Shown here: in pieces, positions 17,773-25,075 of the stretch | Layout of the letters: each line of letters opens with the position of its first letter | How positions within the stretch are numbered: position 1 is the stretch's first letter | From: a virus | DNA: 46,241 bases | Reading direction: 5' to 3' (one strand) | Virus record (IMG/VR): IMGVR_UViG_3300022698_000322 | Coordinates: 1 to 46,241 of that record | Position numbers and translations under genes: made by a program | Notes under the pieces: model-generated | Seen by the model: the letters and a program-made list of their open reading frames with translations, nothing else | Told to the model about the DNA's origin: nothing | The model's database searches: none

Positions 17773-17884
17773 TCTTTTTCTCCTTTTTCTTGTCTACCTT
17801 GTAAGAAGATGAAGACTCCTTACTCTTCCGAATCTCATCCTTTACGATGTCCCTGATTCTTTCAAGATCGGTTGCATCTAACAT
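17762..17884 (-). CDS. Small highly charged protein (40 aa)
   Basis: ATG at 17884, stop at 17762. The product begins 'MLDATDLERIRDIVKDEIRK' and ends in a Lys-rich tail. A helical, highly charged peptide between two virion-type genes could be a scaffold or linker peptide. A Shine-Dalgarno-like AGGAG lies upstream on the minus strand. It overlaps the following gene by 11 bp. Confidence 0.6.
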   Translation of the reverse strand: MLDATDLERIRDIVKDEIRKSKESSSSYKVDKKKEKKNEL

Positions 17885-17907
17885 TCTGAATTCTCCTATT
17901 TAAGTAA

Positions 17908-17925
17908 GGCGGCTTTTACACCGCC
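17908..17925 (-). other. Intergenic stem-loop
   Basis: Five-bp GC stem (ggcgg/ccgcc) with an 8-nt loop between two capsid-associated genes. It is followed on the minus strand by only a short T-rich stretch, so it is more likely an RNA-stability or processing hairpin than a full terminator. Confidence 0.4.
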
Positions 17926-17932
17926 GTTATTA

Positions 17933-18433
17933 TTATGCGAAACAAGTATCAGTAAAAGCACCAGCATAGCGCGGCTCAAGAACTGCAAACACGCTTACAA
18001 GCCCTGTCGCACCACCAGCATCGGTAAACTCAAGCGTAAGCCACTCTTCATTGTTTGCCATGTCCATTATTGTTGCCGGGACATCAACGATGAGCAAATA
18101 ATTCGGATACGTTGCCTGGGTTATCACAAGGCCAGTTGCAGCCGTTACAGTTGTAGCTGTTGCAAGAACATCACTTGACGTTCCGGTTGACCCCCATATA
18201 CTTGTAGCCCCACCGTACTGGTAAGAAAAGGCCAGGGCAGAGGTTGTCGCACCATCAGTAGCCCCAGAATATGCCTTTAGTGTTGAATCAGCAGCACCCA
18301 TCGTTCCAACATCAATCAGAAAACGACAGTGGTGGAAGTTTTTCATATTGATACTTTTGGTTTCCTGCGTTGCTCCTGTTGCCAGATTAAGGGCACTTGC
18401 AACCAGCGCGTATTTTAATTCTCTCGATTTCAT
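17933..18433 (-). CDS. Putative capsid-associated protein
   Basis: A 166-residue protein directly downstream of the major capsid gene. It is rich in Ala, Thr and Gly ('GTMGAADSTLKAYSGATDGA') and has the look of small beta-structured capsid fibre or cement proteins. The N-terminus 'MKSRELKYALVASALNLATG' is amphipathic rather than a signal peptide. A strong Shine-Dalgarno (AAAGGAG) precedes the ATG. Confidence 0.55.
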   Translation of the reverse strand: MKSRELKYALVASALNLATGATQETKSINMKNFHHCRFLIDVGTMGAADSTLKAYSGATDGATTSALAFSYQYGGATSIWGSTGTSSDVLATATTVTAATGLVITQATYPNYLLIVDVPATIMDMANNEEWLTLEFTDAGGATGLVSVFAVLEPRYAGAFTDTCFA

Positions 18434-18451
18434 ATTTTTCTCCTTTATAAC

Positions 18452-18473
18452 AGCCAGGCATTATTGCCCGGCT
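18452..18473 (-). other. Stem-loop after the major capsid gene
   Basis: On the minus strand AGCCGGGCA-ATAA-TGCCTGGCT forms a near-perfect 9-bp stem with a tetraloop. It lies between the capsid gene stop and the Shine-Dalgarno of the next gene. There is no U-run after it, so it could stabilise the capsid mRNA end or act as a partial terminator that keeps capsid expression high. Confidence 0.6.
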
Positions 18474-18493
18474 AGGACTATATTGTTTTTAAA

Positions 18494-19810
18494 TTATGCC
18501 CTTTCATTGAGCGTTATAAAATGCGACTGTTCGTTACTTCCTTTATGCGGTGTGAGTGCGCTTGCTCTCCATGGCTGGCCATCAAGTCGAAGCACAAACC
18601 GAAGAATAGTCTCGTCGTTTACAAAACGAACATGGATAGAAATATCGCTTTGTATTCCACCCTTTTCGGCAACAATATATCCATCCTTAAAGTTGGCAAG
18701 AATAACATCACCCTTATCTCCCAACGTTGCACACTGCTCAATTGCATACGCTGGCCTACCGAGAATGGTATTGTACGGCGCATTATTAAGACCGCCAGCA
18801 GCCATAAAAACAGGAACACCGCCAGTACCTACATCAAGCGTCATTGTAAAAAGCTGAGGTTCAATGTCTTGGTTGTAATACCACACATAATTAGAAGTCT
18901 GCGCAGCAAAGCGCCGAGCATACATCTTAACGATATTCTCAGTAGTTATAGTATTTGCATTTTGTCCAGCTTCCTTTGTAATAGAAACAAGGCACCCTGC
19001 ATTCATAACACCTAACATGGTCCCTGCACCAGTCCCATTAATAAGATCGCCTTGGATTTTGAAATCAAATGCAGACCTGAATGCGTTTGTTATTCTTGTG
19101 TCCATTGCAGCAACATCCATCCTTAATTCATCGGTAAGATAAACCAAGCCAATATATTTTTTAAGCTTTAGTTCAACTTGACGGAACTTTGGTTTTGATG
19201 CTGTCTTTTCATCCGCCTCACCAGCATTGTAAATAGTTATTCCGCCAAAAGTACTTGTCGCCCTGCTTGTCTCATCAAAACCGTTAATTGTAATGGAGTT
19301 TGAATTTGCAGATATTGGCAGCTTTTCACATTGCCCTAATATTAGACTATTGTCGAACAGGTCTTCAGACAACTTATCAGCGAAGTCGCTCTGAAGTAAA
19401 TATCCACCATCGCTCGGAACTGTTTCTCCTAAACCAGTGGCCGCATTACGTAAACGAGGATCATAATTGCCACCTGGTCTACTGGCAACAATCATCGCTG
19501 TTATGTTTTCCCCCATTGACCCAAACTTATCTCTCGATCTGCTGTCATTCATTGGAATGCGAACATCAGATCCCTTCGAAACGGTAAGCGGTTCATCCGA
19601 AGCTTCGAGTGTATCAGCTATTCGCAACTCTCTTTCCCTTACAGAAATTTCCTTGTTGATCTCCTCAACCTTGTCGAGCAGTTCATTTTTAAGATTTCTT
19701 TCTGCTTCGGTAAGTCCCCTGTTTTCGTTAGTCGCTTTGGCATCAATATCAGCAGATGCCTTCATCAACTGTTTTACCTCATCCTTGAGCTGAGTGATTG
19801 TTTTCATCAC
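18494..19810 (-). CDS. Major capsid protein (HK97 fold)
   Basis: A 438-residue protein. The N-terminal about 110 residues form the delta/scaffold coiled coil ('MMKTITQLKDEVKQLMKASA' and 'EAERNLKNELLDKVEEIN') normally removed by the prohead protease. The HK97 body follows with 'AATGLGETVPSDGGYLLQ', 'LPISANSNSITINGFDE' and the E-loop region. The C-terminal 'GDVILANFKDGYIVAE' is the P-domain signature. The start overlaps the protease gene's end by 32 bp. Two successive ATG codons make the exact start uncertain by one codon. Confidence 0.93.
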   Translation of the reverse strand: MMKTITQLKDEVKQLMKASADIDAKATNENRGLTEAERNLKNELLDKVEEINKEISVRERELRIADTLEASDEPLTVSKGSDVRIPMNDSRSRDKFGSMGENITAMIVASRPGGNYDPRLRNAATGLGETVPSDGGYLLQSDFADKLSEDLFDNSLILGQCEKLPISANSNSITINGFDETSRATSTFGGITIYNAGEADEKTASKPKFRQVELKLKKYIGLVYLTDELRMDVAAMDTRITNAFRSAFDFKIQGDLINGTGAGTMLGVMNAGCLVSITKEAGQNANTITTENIVKMYARRFAAQTSNYVWYYNQDIEPQLFTMTLDVGTGGVPVFMAAGGLNNAPYNTILGRPAYAIEQCATLGDKGDVILANFKDGYIVAEKGGIQSDISIHVRFVNDETILRFVLRLDGQPWRASALTPHKGSNEQSHFITLNERA

Positions 19811-20780
19811 TTTTCTCCTTTTTTAAAATGTTTACTTTTTTTAAAAGTTGAACAACAGGATCAATCAGTTGAGTTGCATCTTCAACCGTATTGTCCTGAT
19901 TTACACTGGTATTCTCCTGACCATTGTCAGCATCCCGCTGATTGGCACCGTCATCACTTTGAGCATCCCGCACATTGTGATTTTCGGGTTCACTTCGAGC
20001 ATCCCGCTCGTCATGAAAAACCTTGGCCACTATATCTTTTGCCTGGTTTCGAGAATACCCTGCATCCCGCAGGTTTTTCTCTAAACCGCGCTCAGTAACA
20101 TTCTTTTTGTTATCGGCAGTTGCCCTGACACGCATTTTTTCAGGGACATTGTTATAAATCGACAGGTCGTATTTTCCATCCACGGCTTCTCCATCATATA
20201 TGCGATCTACAAGCCCATTTTCAAGCGCTTCCTCAGCAGTAAACCATGTCTCTTCACCCATCAGCTCAAAAAACGATTCAGCGCTTTCGCCAGTCTTTTT
20301 AGCATAGTCATTCGCAATAGATTGATTTATTTTTTCGTGTAGCGATATTTCCTTATCTATATACTCTCGCAGCTCTTCCATCGCCTTGACGTTAAAATAT
20401 CCAAAAACATCAAGAAAACTGAGTGCGTTATGTATCATCATAAACCCGCCGTCAACTATCTCAATCTCATCTGCACCCATAACGAGAAAAGATGCTGCAG
20501 AGGCTGCGAGGCCATCGATGTGTGCAATCACTTTGGATTTGTGCTGCATTATTGCGGTTTTTATCGCCCGAGCCGCAAAGATATCACCACCACCGGAATC
20601 AACCCGGAGGTGTATTGTTTTTGCCTTGATGTCATTGAATTCCTTTATGAATTCCTGTGAGTCAATACCAAACCAGCCACCAATATCACCATAGAGGTAA
20701 ATTGTAGCCTCTTCATCTTTATTTTGAACATTGTGTTTATTATCAATCCTGCGTGATGCACCTTTTCGAACAGTAATCAT
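19779..20780 (-). CDS. Prohead protease, ClpP-like (S14/S49 type)
   Basis: A 333-residue serine protease that matures the capsid. 'RVDSGGGDIFAARAI' is the ClpP substrate loop, the nucleophile Ser lies in 'GLAASAASFLVMGAD' (about residue 93), and the His in 'GGFMMIHNALSF'. The catalytic Asp is expected further on. The C-terminal about 100 residues are a charged low-complexity tail with three Arg-Asp-Ala repeats, likely involved in scaffold contacts. It is flanked by portal and capsid genes as in HK97-like phages. Confidence 0.92.
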   Translation of the reverse strand: MITVRKGASRRIDNKHNVQNKDEEATIYLYGDIGGWFGIDSQEFIKEFNDIKAKTIHLRVDSGGGDIFAARAIKTAIMQHKSKVIAHIDGLAASAASFLVMGADEIEIVDGGFMMIHNALSFLDVFGYFNVKAMEELREYIDKEISLHEKINQSIANDYAKKTGESAESFFELMGEETWFTAEEALENGLVDRIYDGEAVDGKYDLSIYNNVPEKMRVRATADNKKNVTERGLEKNLRDAGYSRNQAKDIVAKVFHDERDARSEPENHNVRDAQSDDGANQRDADNGQENTSVNQDNTVEDATQLIDPVVQLLKKVNILKKEKSDENNHSAQG

Positions 20781-20795
20781 TATTTCACCCTCTTT

Positions 20796-22097
20796 TTAGG
20801 TTGCGAACAATTTCATTTTTTTATCTTCAGTTTCTTCTTTCTTTTCTATGTCTGGTTCTTGCCCATTTTGGTTTTTACTAAGATACTCGTTAAATTTACT
20901 TAACGGAATATTCCCTGTCGGTGCCCATAATTCATCAGCAAGCGGATCGTCACTCGGGTTCATATCCTCTTTTTCCCTTGCTTCATTCGGGGTCATTATC
21001 GTGCTTCCGATCATTAATTTGTAAAATTCAGCACGTTCTTTCGAATTAGCCCTTAAAAGACCCTCCAAAACATGCTTGAAATAAAAACCAGATTCATACT
21101 CATTTTTTCTTATTAACTGAGTATCGTAAATCTGCTCAAGATGAATCGCCCACGGCAAGATAGTATCGATCACGTAAGAGGAATTCTCTGCCTCAATGTT
21201 GTTGAAAGACGATTTTGTCATGTCTTTCAATTTGTGCGGAGGAATATTAAACCATCGGGCAATATCGGTGATATGATGCTGTTTTGACTCCAAAAATTGC
21301 GAATCTTCCGGAGAAAAACCTAATTGCTCGATCTTCATTGCCTCTTCGAGCAACATTAACTTATGTGAATTGCCTAAACCACTGTACGTGTCTGTCAGCG
21401 ACTTTTTCAGGTTGGTGTATGCTTGCGGAGAAATCGACGGTCCTGGATGAGATACAACTATACCGGGATGTGTCCCGTTGTTAAAGTAATTTGAAGAAAA
21501 CGTCTCCATCGCCATTCCCCACCCAATGTTTTTACGCGCCATCGTTATCGGAGAATATCCGACAAGCCCGTCAAACCCAAACCCGGCAATATGGAGTATT
21601 CTATCCCTTTTTAGGGTAATTTCTTCTGAATCTACCTTGACAACATAAACCAGCTCTTTATTTTCTATTTTTGGCTTTACACGATTTGGAGTGATCGGCC
21701 ACAACTGAGTGATATCGCCAACCCGGTTCCTGACAATTTCTGCAAATGCATTTCCCCATGTAAGTACATGTGACATCATACACTCACGACCTATTTTAGC
21801 AGTCATAAATGGATTAAATTGGGTATGCATAACCCGATAAAGGCTACTTTCAGTAGCGTATCGCGTTTTTCTGCCTTTATGTTGCCGTAAATGGAGAGGT
21901 AAGCTGCCACAAGTGCTGGAAATTTGATAAACAGCATTCCAAACCGCACTATACGTCATTGCGTTGTATTCGTTTATGTTTTCACCGGACGGGGATTGAG
22001 ATCCGTAAAGATTCCAAAGCGAAGAATTCCATGCTTTTGAATCATTCAAGGCAAGATCGTTTTTAAATAGCCGAGCAATTTTTGAGATAAAGCTCAT
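20796..22097 (-). CDS. Portal protein (HK97 family)
   Basis: A 433-residue portal subunit. 'NAMTYSAVWNAVYQISSTCG' and 'LPLHLR' near the N-terminus, 'GNAFAEIVRNRVGDITQLWPI' in the crown/wing part (read as two blocks), 'ILHIAGFGFDGLVGYSPI' and 'DIARWFNIPPHKL' are all typical of this family. It forms the dodecameric DNA-entry ring. No clear Shine-Dalgarno precedes the ATG at 22097. In most phages the terminase is next upstream; here 4.7 kb of accessory genes intervenes. Confidence 0.93.
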   Translation of the reverse strand: MSFISKIARLFKNDLALNDSKAWNSSLWNLYGSQSPSGENINEYNAMTYSAVWNAVYQISSTCGSLPLHLRQHKGRKTRYATESSLYRVMHTQFNPFMTAKIGRECMMSHVLTWGNAFAEIVRNRVGDITQLWPITPNRVKPKIENKELVYVVKVDSEEITLKRDRILHIAGFGFDGLVGYSPITMARKNIGWGMAMETFSSNYFNNGTHPGIVVSHPGPSISPQAYTNLKKSLTDTYSGLGNSHKLMLLEEAMKIEQLGFSPEDSQFLESKQHHITDIARWFNIPPHKLKDMTKSSFNNIEAENSSYVIDTILPWAIHLEQIYDTQLIRKNEYESGFYFKHVLEGLLRANSKERAEFYKLMIGSTIMTPNEAREKEDMNPSDDPLADELWAPTGNIPLSKFNEYLSKNQNGQEPDIEKKEETEDKKMKLFAT

Positions 22098-22160
22098 TTA
22101 GTACATTTACCGGTTAAAATGACTAAATAGTAATCAATCTAACCATAAACATACATAAAT

Positions 22161-22190
22161 GTGTATTAAAATGGTGCAATTTTAATACAC
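22161..22190. promoter_or_regulatory. Perfect 12-bp inverted repeat, probable operator upstream of portal operon
   Basis: GTGTATTAAAAT and ATTTTAATACAC form exact complementary arms around the 6-bp centre GGTGCA. It lies in the 216-bp AT-rich gap between the portal start and the Cro-like gene. A minus-strand -35-like TTGCAC overlaps the centre. This suggests that a dimeric regulator, possibly the adjacent HTH protein, controls the structural operon. Confidence 0.6.
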
Positions 22191-22240
22191 TTGTGTATAG
22201 AAACTGTGTAATAGATAGAAATATTTAGAAATTTGTAGAA

Positions 22241-22283
22241 GAATAAAAATAAAAAAAGCCCGTGAAAATTAATCCACAGGCTT
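22241..22283 (-). terminator. Rho-independent terminator after the Cro-like gene
   Basis: On the minus strand AAGCCTGTGG-attaatttt-CACGGGCTT is followed by an uninterrupted T-rich run. It lies 31 bp past the HTH gene stop and would end the accessory-island transcript before the portal promoter region. Confidence 0.8.
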
Positions 22284-22313
22284 ACTGGAAATGCGACCTG
22301 TCAGGTTCTTTAG

Positions 22314-22496
22314 CTACTTTTTTGCTGCACTCTCCAATATTTCATTAATCTTTTTCTCGTACTCATCGGGGAGTGGAGCGAAATCATTAAGCCACAGGTT
22401 CAAATATTGGTACGATACTCCGAGCATTTTTGCCAGACTCTTTCGCTTGATCCCGGCATTTCTAATTCTTTTTTTCAGCATTTTCATTTTACACAT
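22314..22496 (-). CDS. Small Cro/C1-type helix-turn-helix regulator
   Basis: A 60-residue protein: basic start ('KMKMLKKRIRNAGI'), then 'KRKSLAKMLGVSYQYLNLWL', which fits helices 2-3 of a Cro/C1 HTH. A short acidic helix 'DEYEKKINEILESAAKK' closes it. It sits between the 7-repeat array and a strong terminator and upstream of a perfect palindrome, so it may regulate the portal operon or the island. Confidence 0.75.
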   Translation of the reverse strand: MCKMKMLKKRIRNAGIKRKSLAKMLGVSYQYLNLWLNDFAPLPDEYEKKINEILESAAKK

Positions 22497-22521
22497 TATT
22501 TACCTCTTCCTGTTTCGCCCC

Positions 22522-22950
22522 CTCACAATTCCCGCCCGGGCACGAGTTGAAACGATATTGCCGCCGATGGATGAAGCTATTTCCGATCTCACAATCCCCG
22601 CCCGCGCACGAGTTGAAACAATTGAATTTTTTCCGCCTTGCAGTCCCTTGCTCTCACAATCCCCGCCCGCGCACGAGTTGAAACAATACCGTTTCGTCAC
22701 AATCACTATCTTCGATTAGTCTCACAATCCCCGCTCGCGCACGAGTTGAAACCCGCCTTATAAATGATTATTGACAACTAAGCAATCTCACAATCCCCGC
22801 CCGCGCACGAGTTGAAACTAGCGCAGAAGAAGAGACTCTTGTCGCGCAATTACTCACAATCCCCGCCCGCGCACGAGTTGAAACGTTGCGGTTGGTTCCT
22901 TTTGAGAATACTGTTTTCCTCACAATCCCCGCCCGCGCACGAGTTGAAAC
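22522..22950. CRISPR. CRISPR array 1: seven 32-nt repeats, six spacers
   Basis: Repeats at 22522, 22588, 22653, 22721, 22787, 22853 and 22919, each 32 nt, beginning CTCACAATCCCCGCCC and ending GCACGAGTTGAAAC on the plus strand. Spacers are 34, 33, 36, 34, 34 and 34 nt and all unique. Repeats 2, 3, 5, 6 and 7 are identical; repeat 1 has two changes and repeat 4 has one. The 3' GTTGAAAC and the 32/34 geometry resemble type I-C-like repeats if read on the plus strand, while the degenerate repeat at the left end would suggest transcription from the right. Orientation is therefore open. No adaptation genes are nearby. Confidence 0.95.
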
Positions 22951-23271
22951 TGTATCACCCGCAACAACAATAAAATCAATATGTTGAAGTACCTCTTGCG
23001 CGTACCGGTAACCTCTCAATGTTGGATTGTTTGCGATTGTAATTGTATTGTTTCGATCTCCGTTACGTTTCAATGGGTTACAACTTGCGCGAAAGGTACG
23101 GGGTTTCATGTGTGCTACAGGTTCGCGCTCTGTGCGGGAAAAAATAAATGTGCCACCATCGATACTCGTTTTAAGCGGGTGGGGATCGGCAAAACAGCCG
23201 ATTGACATAAAACATCTACGCCGTGCGCGTTGTGATCGCGCTTTTTCTATATCGATGGTGACACTAATCAT
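22768..23271 (-). CDS. Hypothetical protein whose 3' end reads into CRISPR array 1
   Basis: ATG at 23271, one base after the stop of the preceding gene. The frame stays open for 167 residues. The first about 108 residues are unique ('MISVTIDIEKARSQRARRRC' to 'LQHIDFIVVAGD'). The rest is translation of array repeats and spacers ('VSTRARAGIV' three times). Either a real gene has had its end replaced by the array, or the frame is open by chance. No family recognised. Confidence 0.35.
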   Translation of the reverse strand: MISVTIDIEKARSQRARRRCFMSIGCFADPHPLKTSIDGGTFIFSRTEREPVAHMKPRTFRASCNPLKRNGDRNNTITIANNPTLRGYRYAQEVLQHIDFIVVAGDTVSTRARAGIVRKTVFSKGTNRNVSTRARAGIVSNCATRVSSSALVSTRARAGIVRLLSCQ

Positions 23272-23272
23272 T

Positions 23273-23473
23273 TTACGCCACCGCCAATGCTTCGCGGATT
23301 TTGGTTTTCCGAATATTAAGATTAGCACCGATCTGGCGAGCGGTTGCGTTCGACAGCCCGGCCTGAACAAGCGCTGATCTGTCCTCACGTTTACCGTCGA
23401 AATGCTCATCAGCAGCCTTGTCGAGCCTTTCCAGAGAGTTGTCGCTATGCTGTTCGAGTTTCTTCAGATCCAT
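23273..23473 (-). CDS. Small helical protein, possible DNA-binding
   Basis: A 66-residue all-helical, charged protein. The second half 'LVQAGLSNATARQIGANLNI' followed by 'RKTKIREALAVA' could form a helix-turn-helix. It overlaps the upstream zinc-ribbon gene by 29 bp and is followed after one base by the next ORF. This tight packing supports it being translated. It lies between the two CRISPR arrays; no homology is recognised. Confidence 0.5.
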   Translation of the reverse strand: MDLKKLEQHSDNSLERLDKAADEHFDGKREDRSALVQAGLSNATARQIGANLNIRKTKIREALAVA

Positions 23474-23666
23474 TCTGAACCACCTTTCGTAATAACGTTG
23501 AACGTTTATTTAATGACGACACTTTAATTCCTATATTAATAGCGTCGCCCTTGTTTGCATGATAAAACCGTATTCCTCGATCACCCTTACCCTTGCATCT
23601 ATCGCAGTATTTTTCCCTTGTGTTTATCGGGTTAAAATGTTTTTGACAGTTACTACACCTTTTCAT
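23445..23666 (-). CDS. Small zinc-ribbon protein
   Basis: A 73-residue protein starting 'MKRCSNCQKHFNP' and continuing 'REKYCDRCKGKG', giving two CxxC knuckles that would bind one Zn. The basic remainder suggests nucleic-acid binding. A Shine-Dalgarno (AAAGGTG) lies upstream. The degenerate first repeat of CRISPR array 2 sits immediately upstream of that ribosome-binding site, within the 5' leader. Confidence 0.6.
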   Translation of the reverse strand: MKRCSNCQKHFNPINTREKYCDRCKGKGDRGIRFYHANKGDAINIGIKVSSLNKRSTLLRKVVQNGSEETRTA

Positions 23667-23672
23667 TTTTCA

Positions 23673-23822
23673 CCTTTCACCCCCAGCGCGGGGGATAGAC
23701 TTATCATCGATAGTTATGTCCAGAAATAGCAATCCCGTTTCCCCGCGCGCGGGGGATAGACGGCAGTCTGGCAGCAGATCGGTTCCGAAATGACCCCGTT
23801 TCCCCGCGCGCTGGGGATAGAC
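23673..23822 (+). CRISPR. CRISPR array 2: three I-E-like repeats, two spacers
   Basis: 28-nt repeats at 23673, 23734 and 23795, exactly 61 bp apart, with 33-nt spacers at 23701 and 23762. Core 'TTTCCCCGCGCGCGGGGG' plus 'ATAGAC' reproduces the hairpin and 3' handle of type I-E repeats, and the 61-bp period equals the usual I-E repeat+spacer unit. Repeat 1 is degenerate in its left half; repeat 3 has one change. The handle orientation predicts transcription on the plus strand. No Cascade or cas3 gene is in the window. Confidence 0.85.
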
Positions 23823-23925
23823 ACCAATATATTGCGCGAAGGTGGACAAAACAGTCCATTATGTTGAGCTTTCCAACATGTGCGACAAACGGTAGCCGCT
23901 AAATTAACTATATTGATGTCTGTTT

Positions 23926-25053
23926 TCACGCGCACTTCTCTTTCTTCACTTCAACAAAACCACACTCTCCACCGATCTCCTGTATTTTATAATTCAACTT
24001 CGTTTTAAGATCAAACCACCCGTAAAGAAAATCAAACAATGTTTTTTCCGGCATATTTATCACTACCAGCTTTCCAGCGCATTGCTGCCGGGCGAAATCT
24101 GCTATTCTCCTGCTCCATAGGTGATTATTGTTCTTTTCCGCATTCGCCCGACGTTCAGTATACCGGTTCAACTTTGCCTTAACGTTCTTTTTTTGCTTTT
24201 TTTCTCGCTTTATGTAACTTTTAAACTCGCGAATGTATTTATTATAGATACATTCCATCTGTGACAAATACCCGACAATACCAGCTGCTGAAAAAGGACG
24301 GCTTGACCATTTATCATCAGTATAACAGGTGATAAATTTCTCCTTATCATCGGAAAACTCTACATACATTATCTTTTCAGGATCAAGTTTACTCGGAGTA
24401 TCGGGGCGCTCATACGACAAAATCAATATAATTTTATTTTTGTTTTCGTCGAATGACAGGTATGAATCACAAATCTTCCAGCCATCGCGCTTTTCCCGTA
24501 ATGATGAAAACGCATAATATGTCGATGAATCGAGCTTTTGAGTGTTAAATTCTATTTCTCCAATTTCTTTATCCCACCGACATTTTACCTTGTGGCCATC
24601 AATAATAACCTTTTTCGAACCTGCTTTTAACGGAATCCCGGCCCGATTGAATTGAGCGAACGCACGTTTCCCGTTCAGAATTAAAAACTTTTTATTGCAT
24701 TTTTTTATGTCCTGATCTTTAGCTGTCATCATTCTATTTATTACATATTGTATTTTGGAATACGAATCGGATATTAACGACGGATACAATTCTTTCATCC
24801 AGTAATACATTTCATAATATTTTACTTTTCCTCCCGTTTTTATACATTCAGAGAGGATTTTAACCGCTTGCGGAGTAGGTTTTATCGTTACATTATTATC
24901 CTTACAAACGATTTCTGACCCGGCTGTTTCTGCCAATGCACAATATGAGTACGCAGCCCGAAGACATGCACGATATAATCTCACCGATGATCTGATTTTG
25001 CCATGAAGCTCAAGATCATCAACATACAGCTCAAGTTTTAGGTTTCTTTTCAT
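23926..25053 (-). CDS. Cas12/TnpB-like effector, predicted nuclease-dead and C-terminally short
   Basis: A 375-residue protein with the general organisation of small type V effectors/TnpB: an N-terminal beta/helical (WED/REC-like) part, 'YPSLISDSYSKIQYVINRMM' at about 90-109, and a 'FNRAGIPLKAGSKKVIIDG' beta region. A RuvC-like half follows with RuvC-I as 'KIMYVEFSDD' (227-236; Glu232 where Asp is expected), a long basic helix (263-300), 'NHLWSRRIADFA' (310-321), RuvC-II as 'KLVVINMPE' (328-336; Asn where the catalytic Glu is expected) and 'LNYKIQEIGGECGFVEV'. It stops before the zinc ribbon and RuvC-III Asp. It could bind guided DNA without cutting. It lies beside two arrays. Remote similarity only; a TnpB-derived repressor is an alternative. 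Confidence 0.65.
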   Translation of the reverse strand: MKRNLKLELYVDDLELHGKIRSSVRLYRACLRAAYSYCALAETAGSEIVCKDNNVTIKPTPQAVKILSECIKTGGKVKYYEMYYWMKELYPSLISDSYSKIQYVINRMMTAKDQDIKKCNKKFLILNGKRAFAQFNRAGIPLKAGSKKVIIDGHKVKCRWDKEIGEIEFNTQKLDSSTYYAFSSLREKRDGWKICDSYLSFDENKNKIILILSYERPDTPSKLDPEKIMYVEFSDDKEKFITCYTDDKWSSRPFSAAGIVGYLSQMECIYNKYIREFKSYIKREKKQKKNVKAKLNRYTERRANAEKNNNHLWSRRIADFARQQCAGKLVVINMPEKTLFDFLYGWFDLKTKLNYKIQEIGGECGFVEVKKEKCA

Positions 25054-25075
25054 TTATATCCTCTGCCAAATTTGA

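Noticed and set aside
22500-22706. Minus ORF with repeated 'RARAGIV' across array 1
   Set aside because: It only translates CRISPR repeats and spacers, with no start signal or homology.
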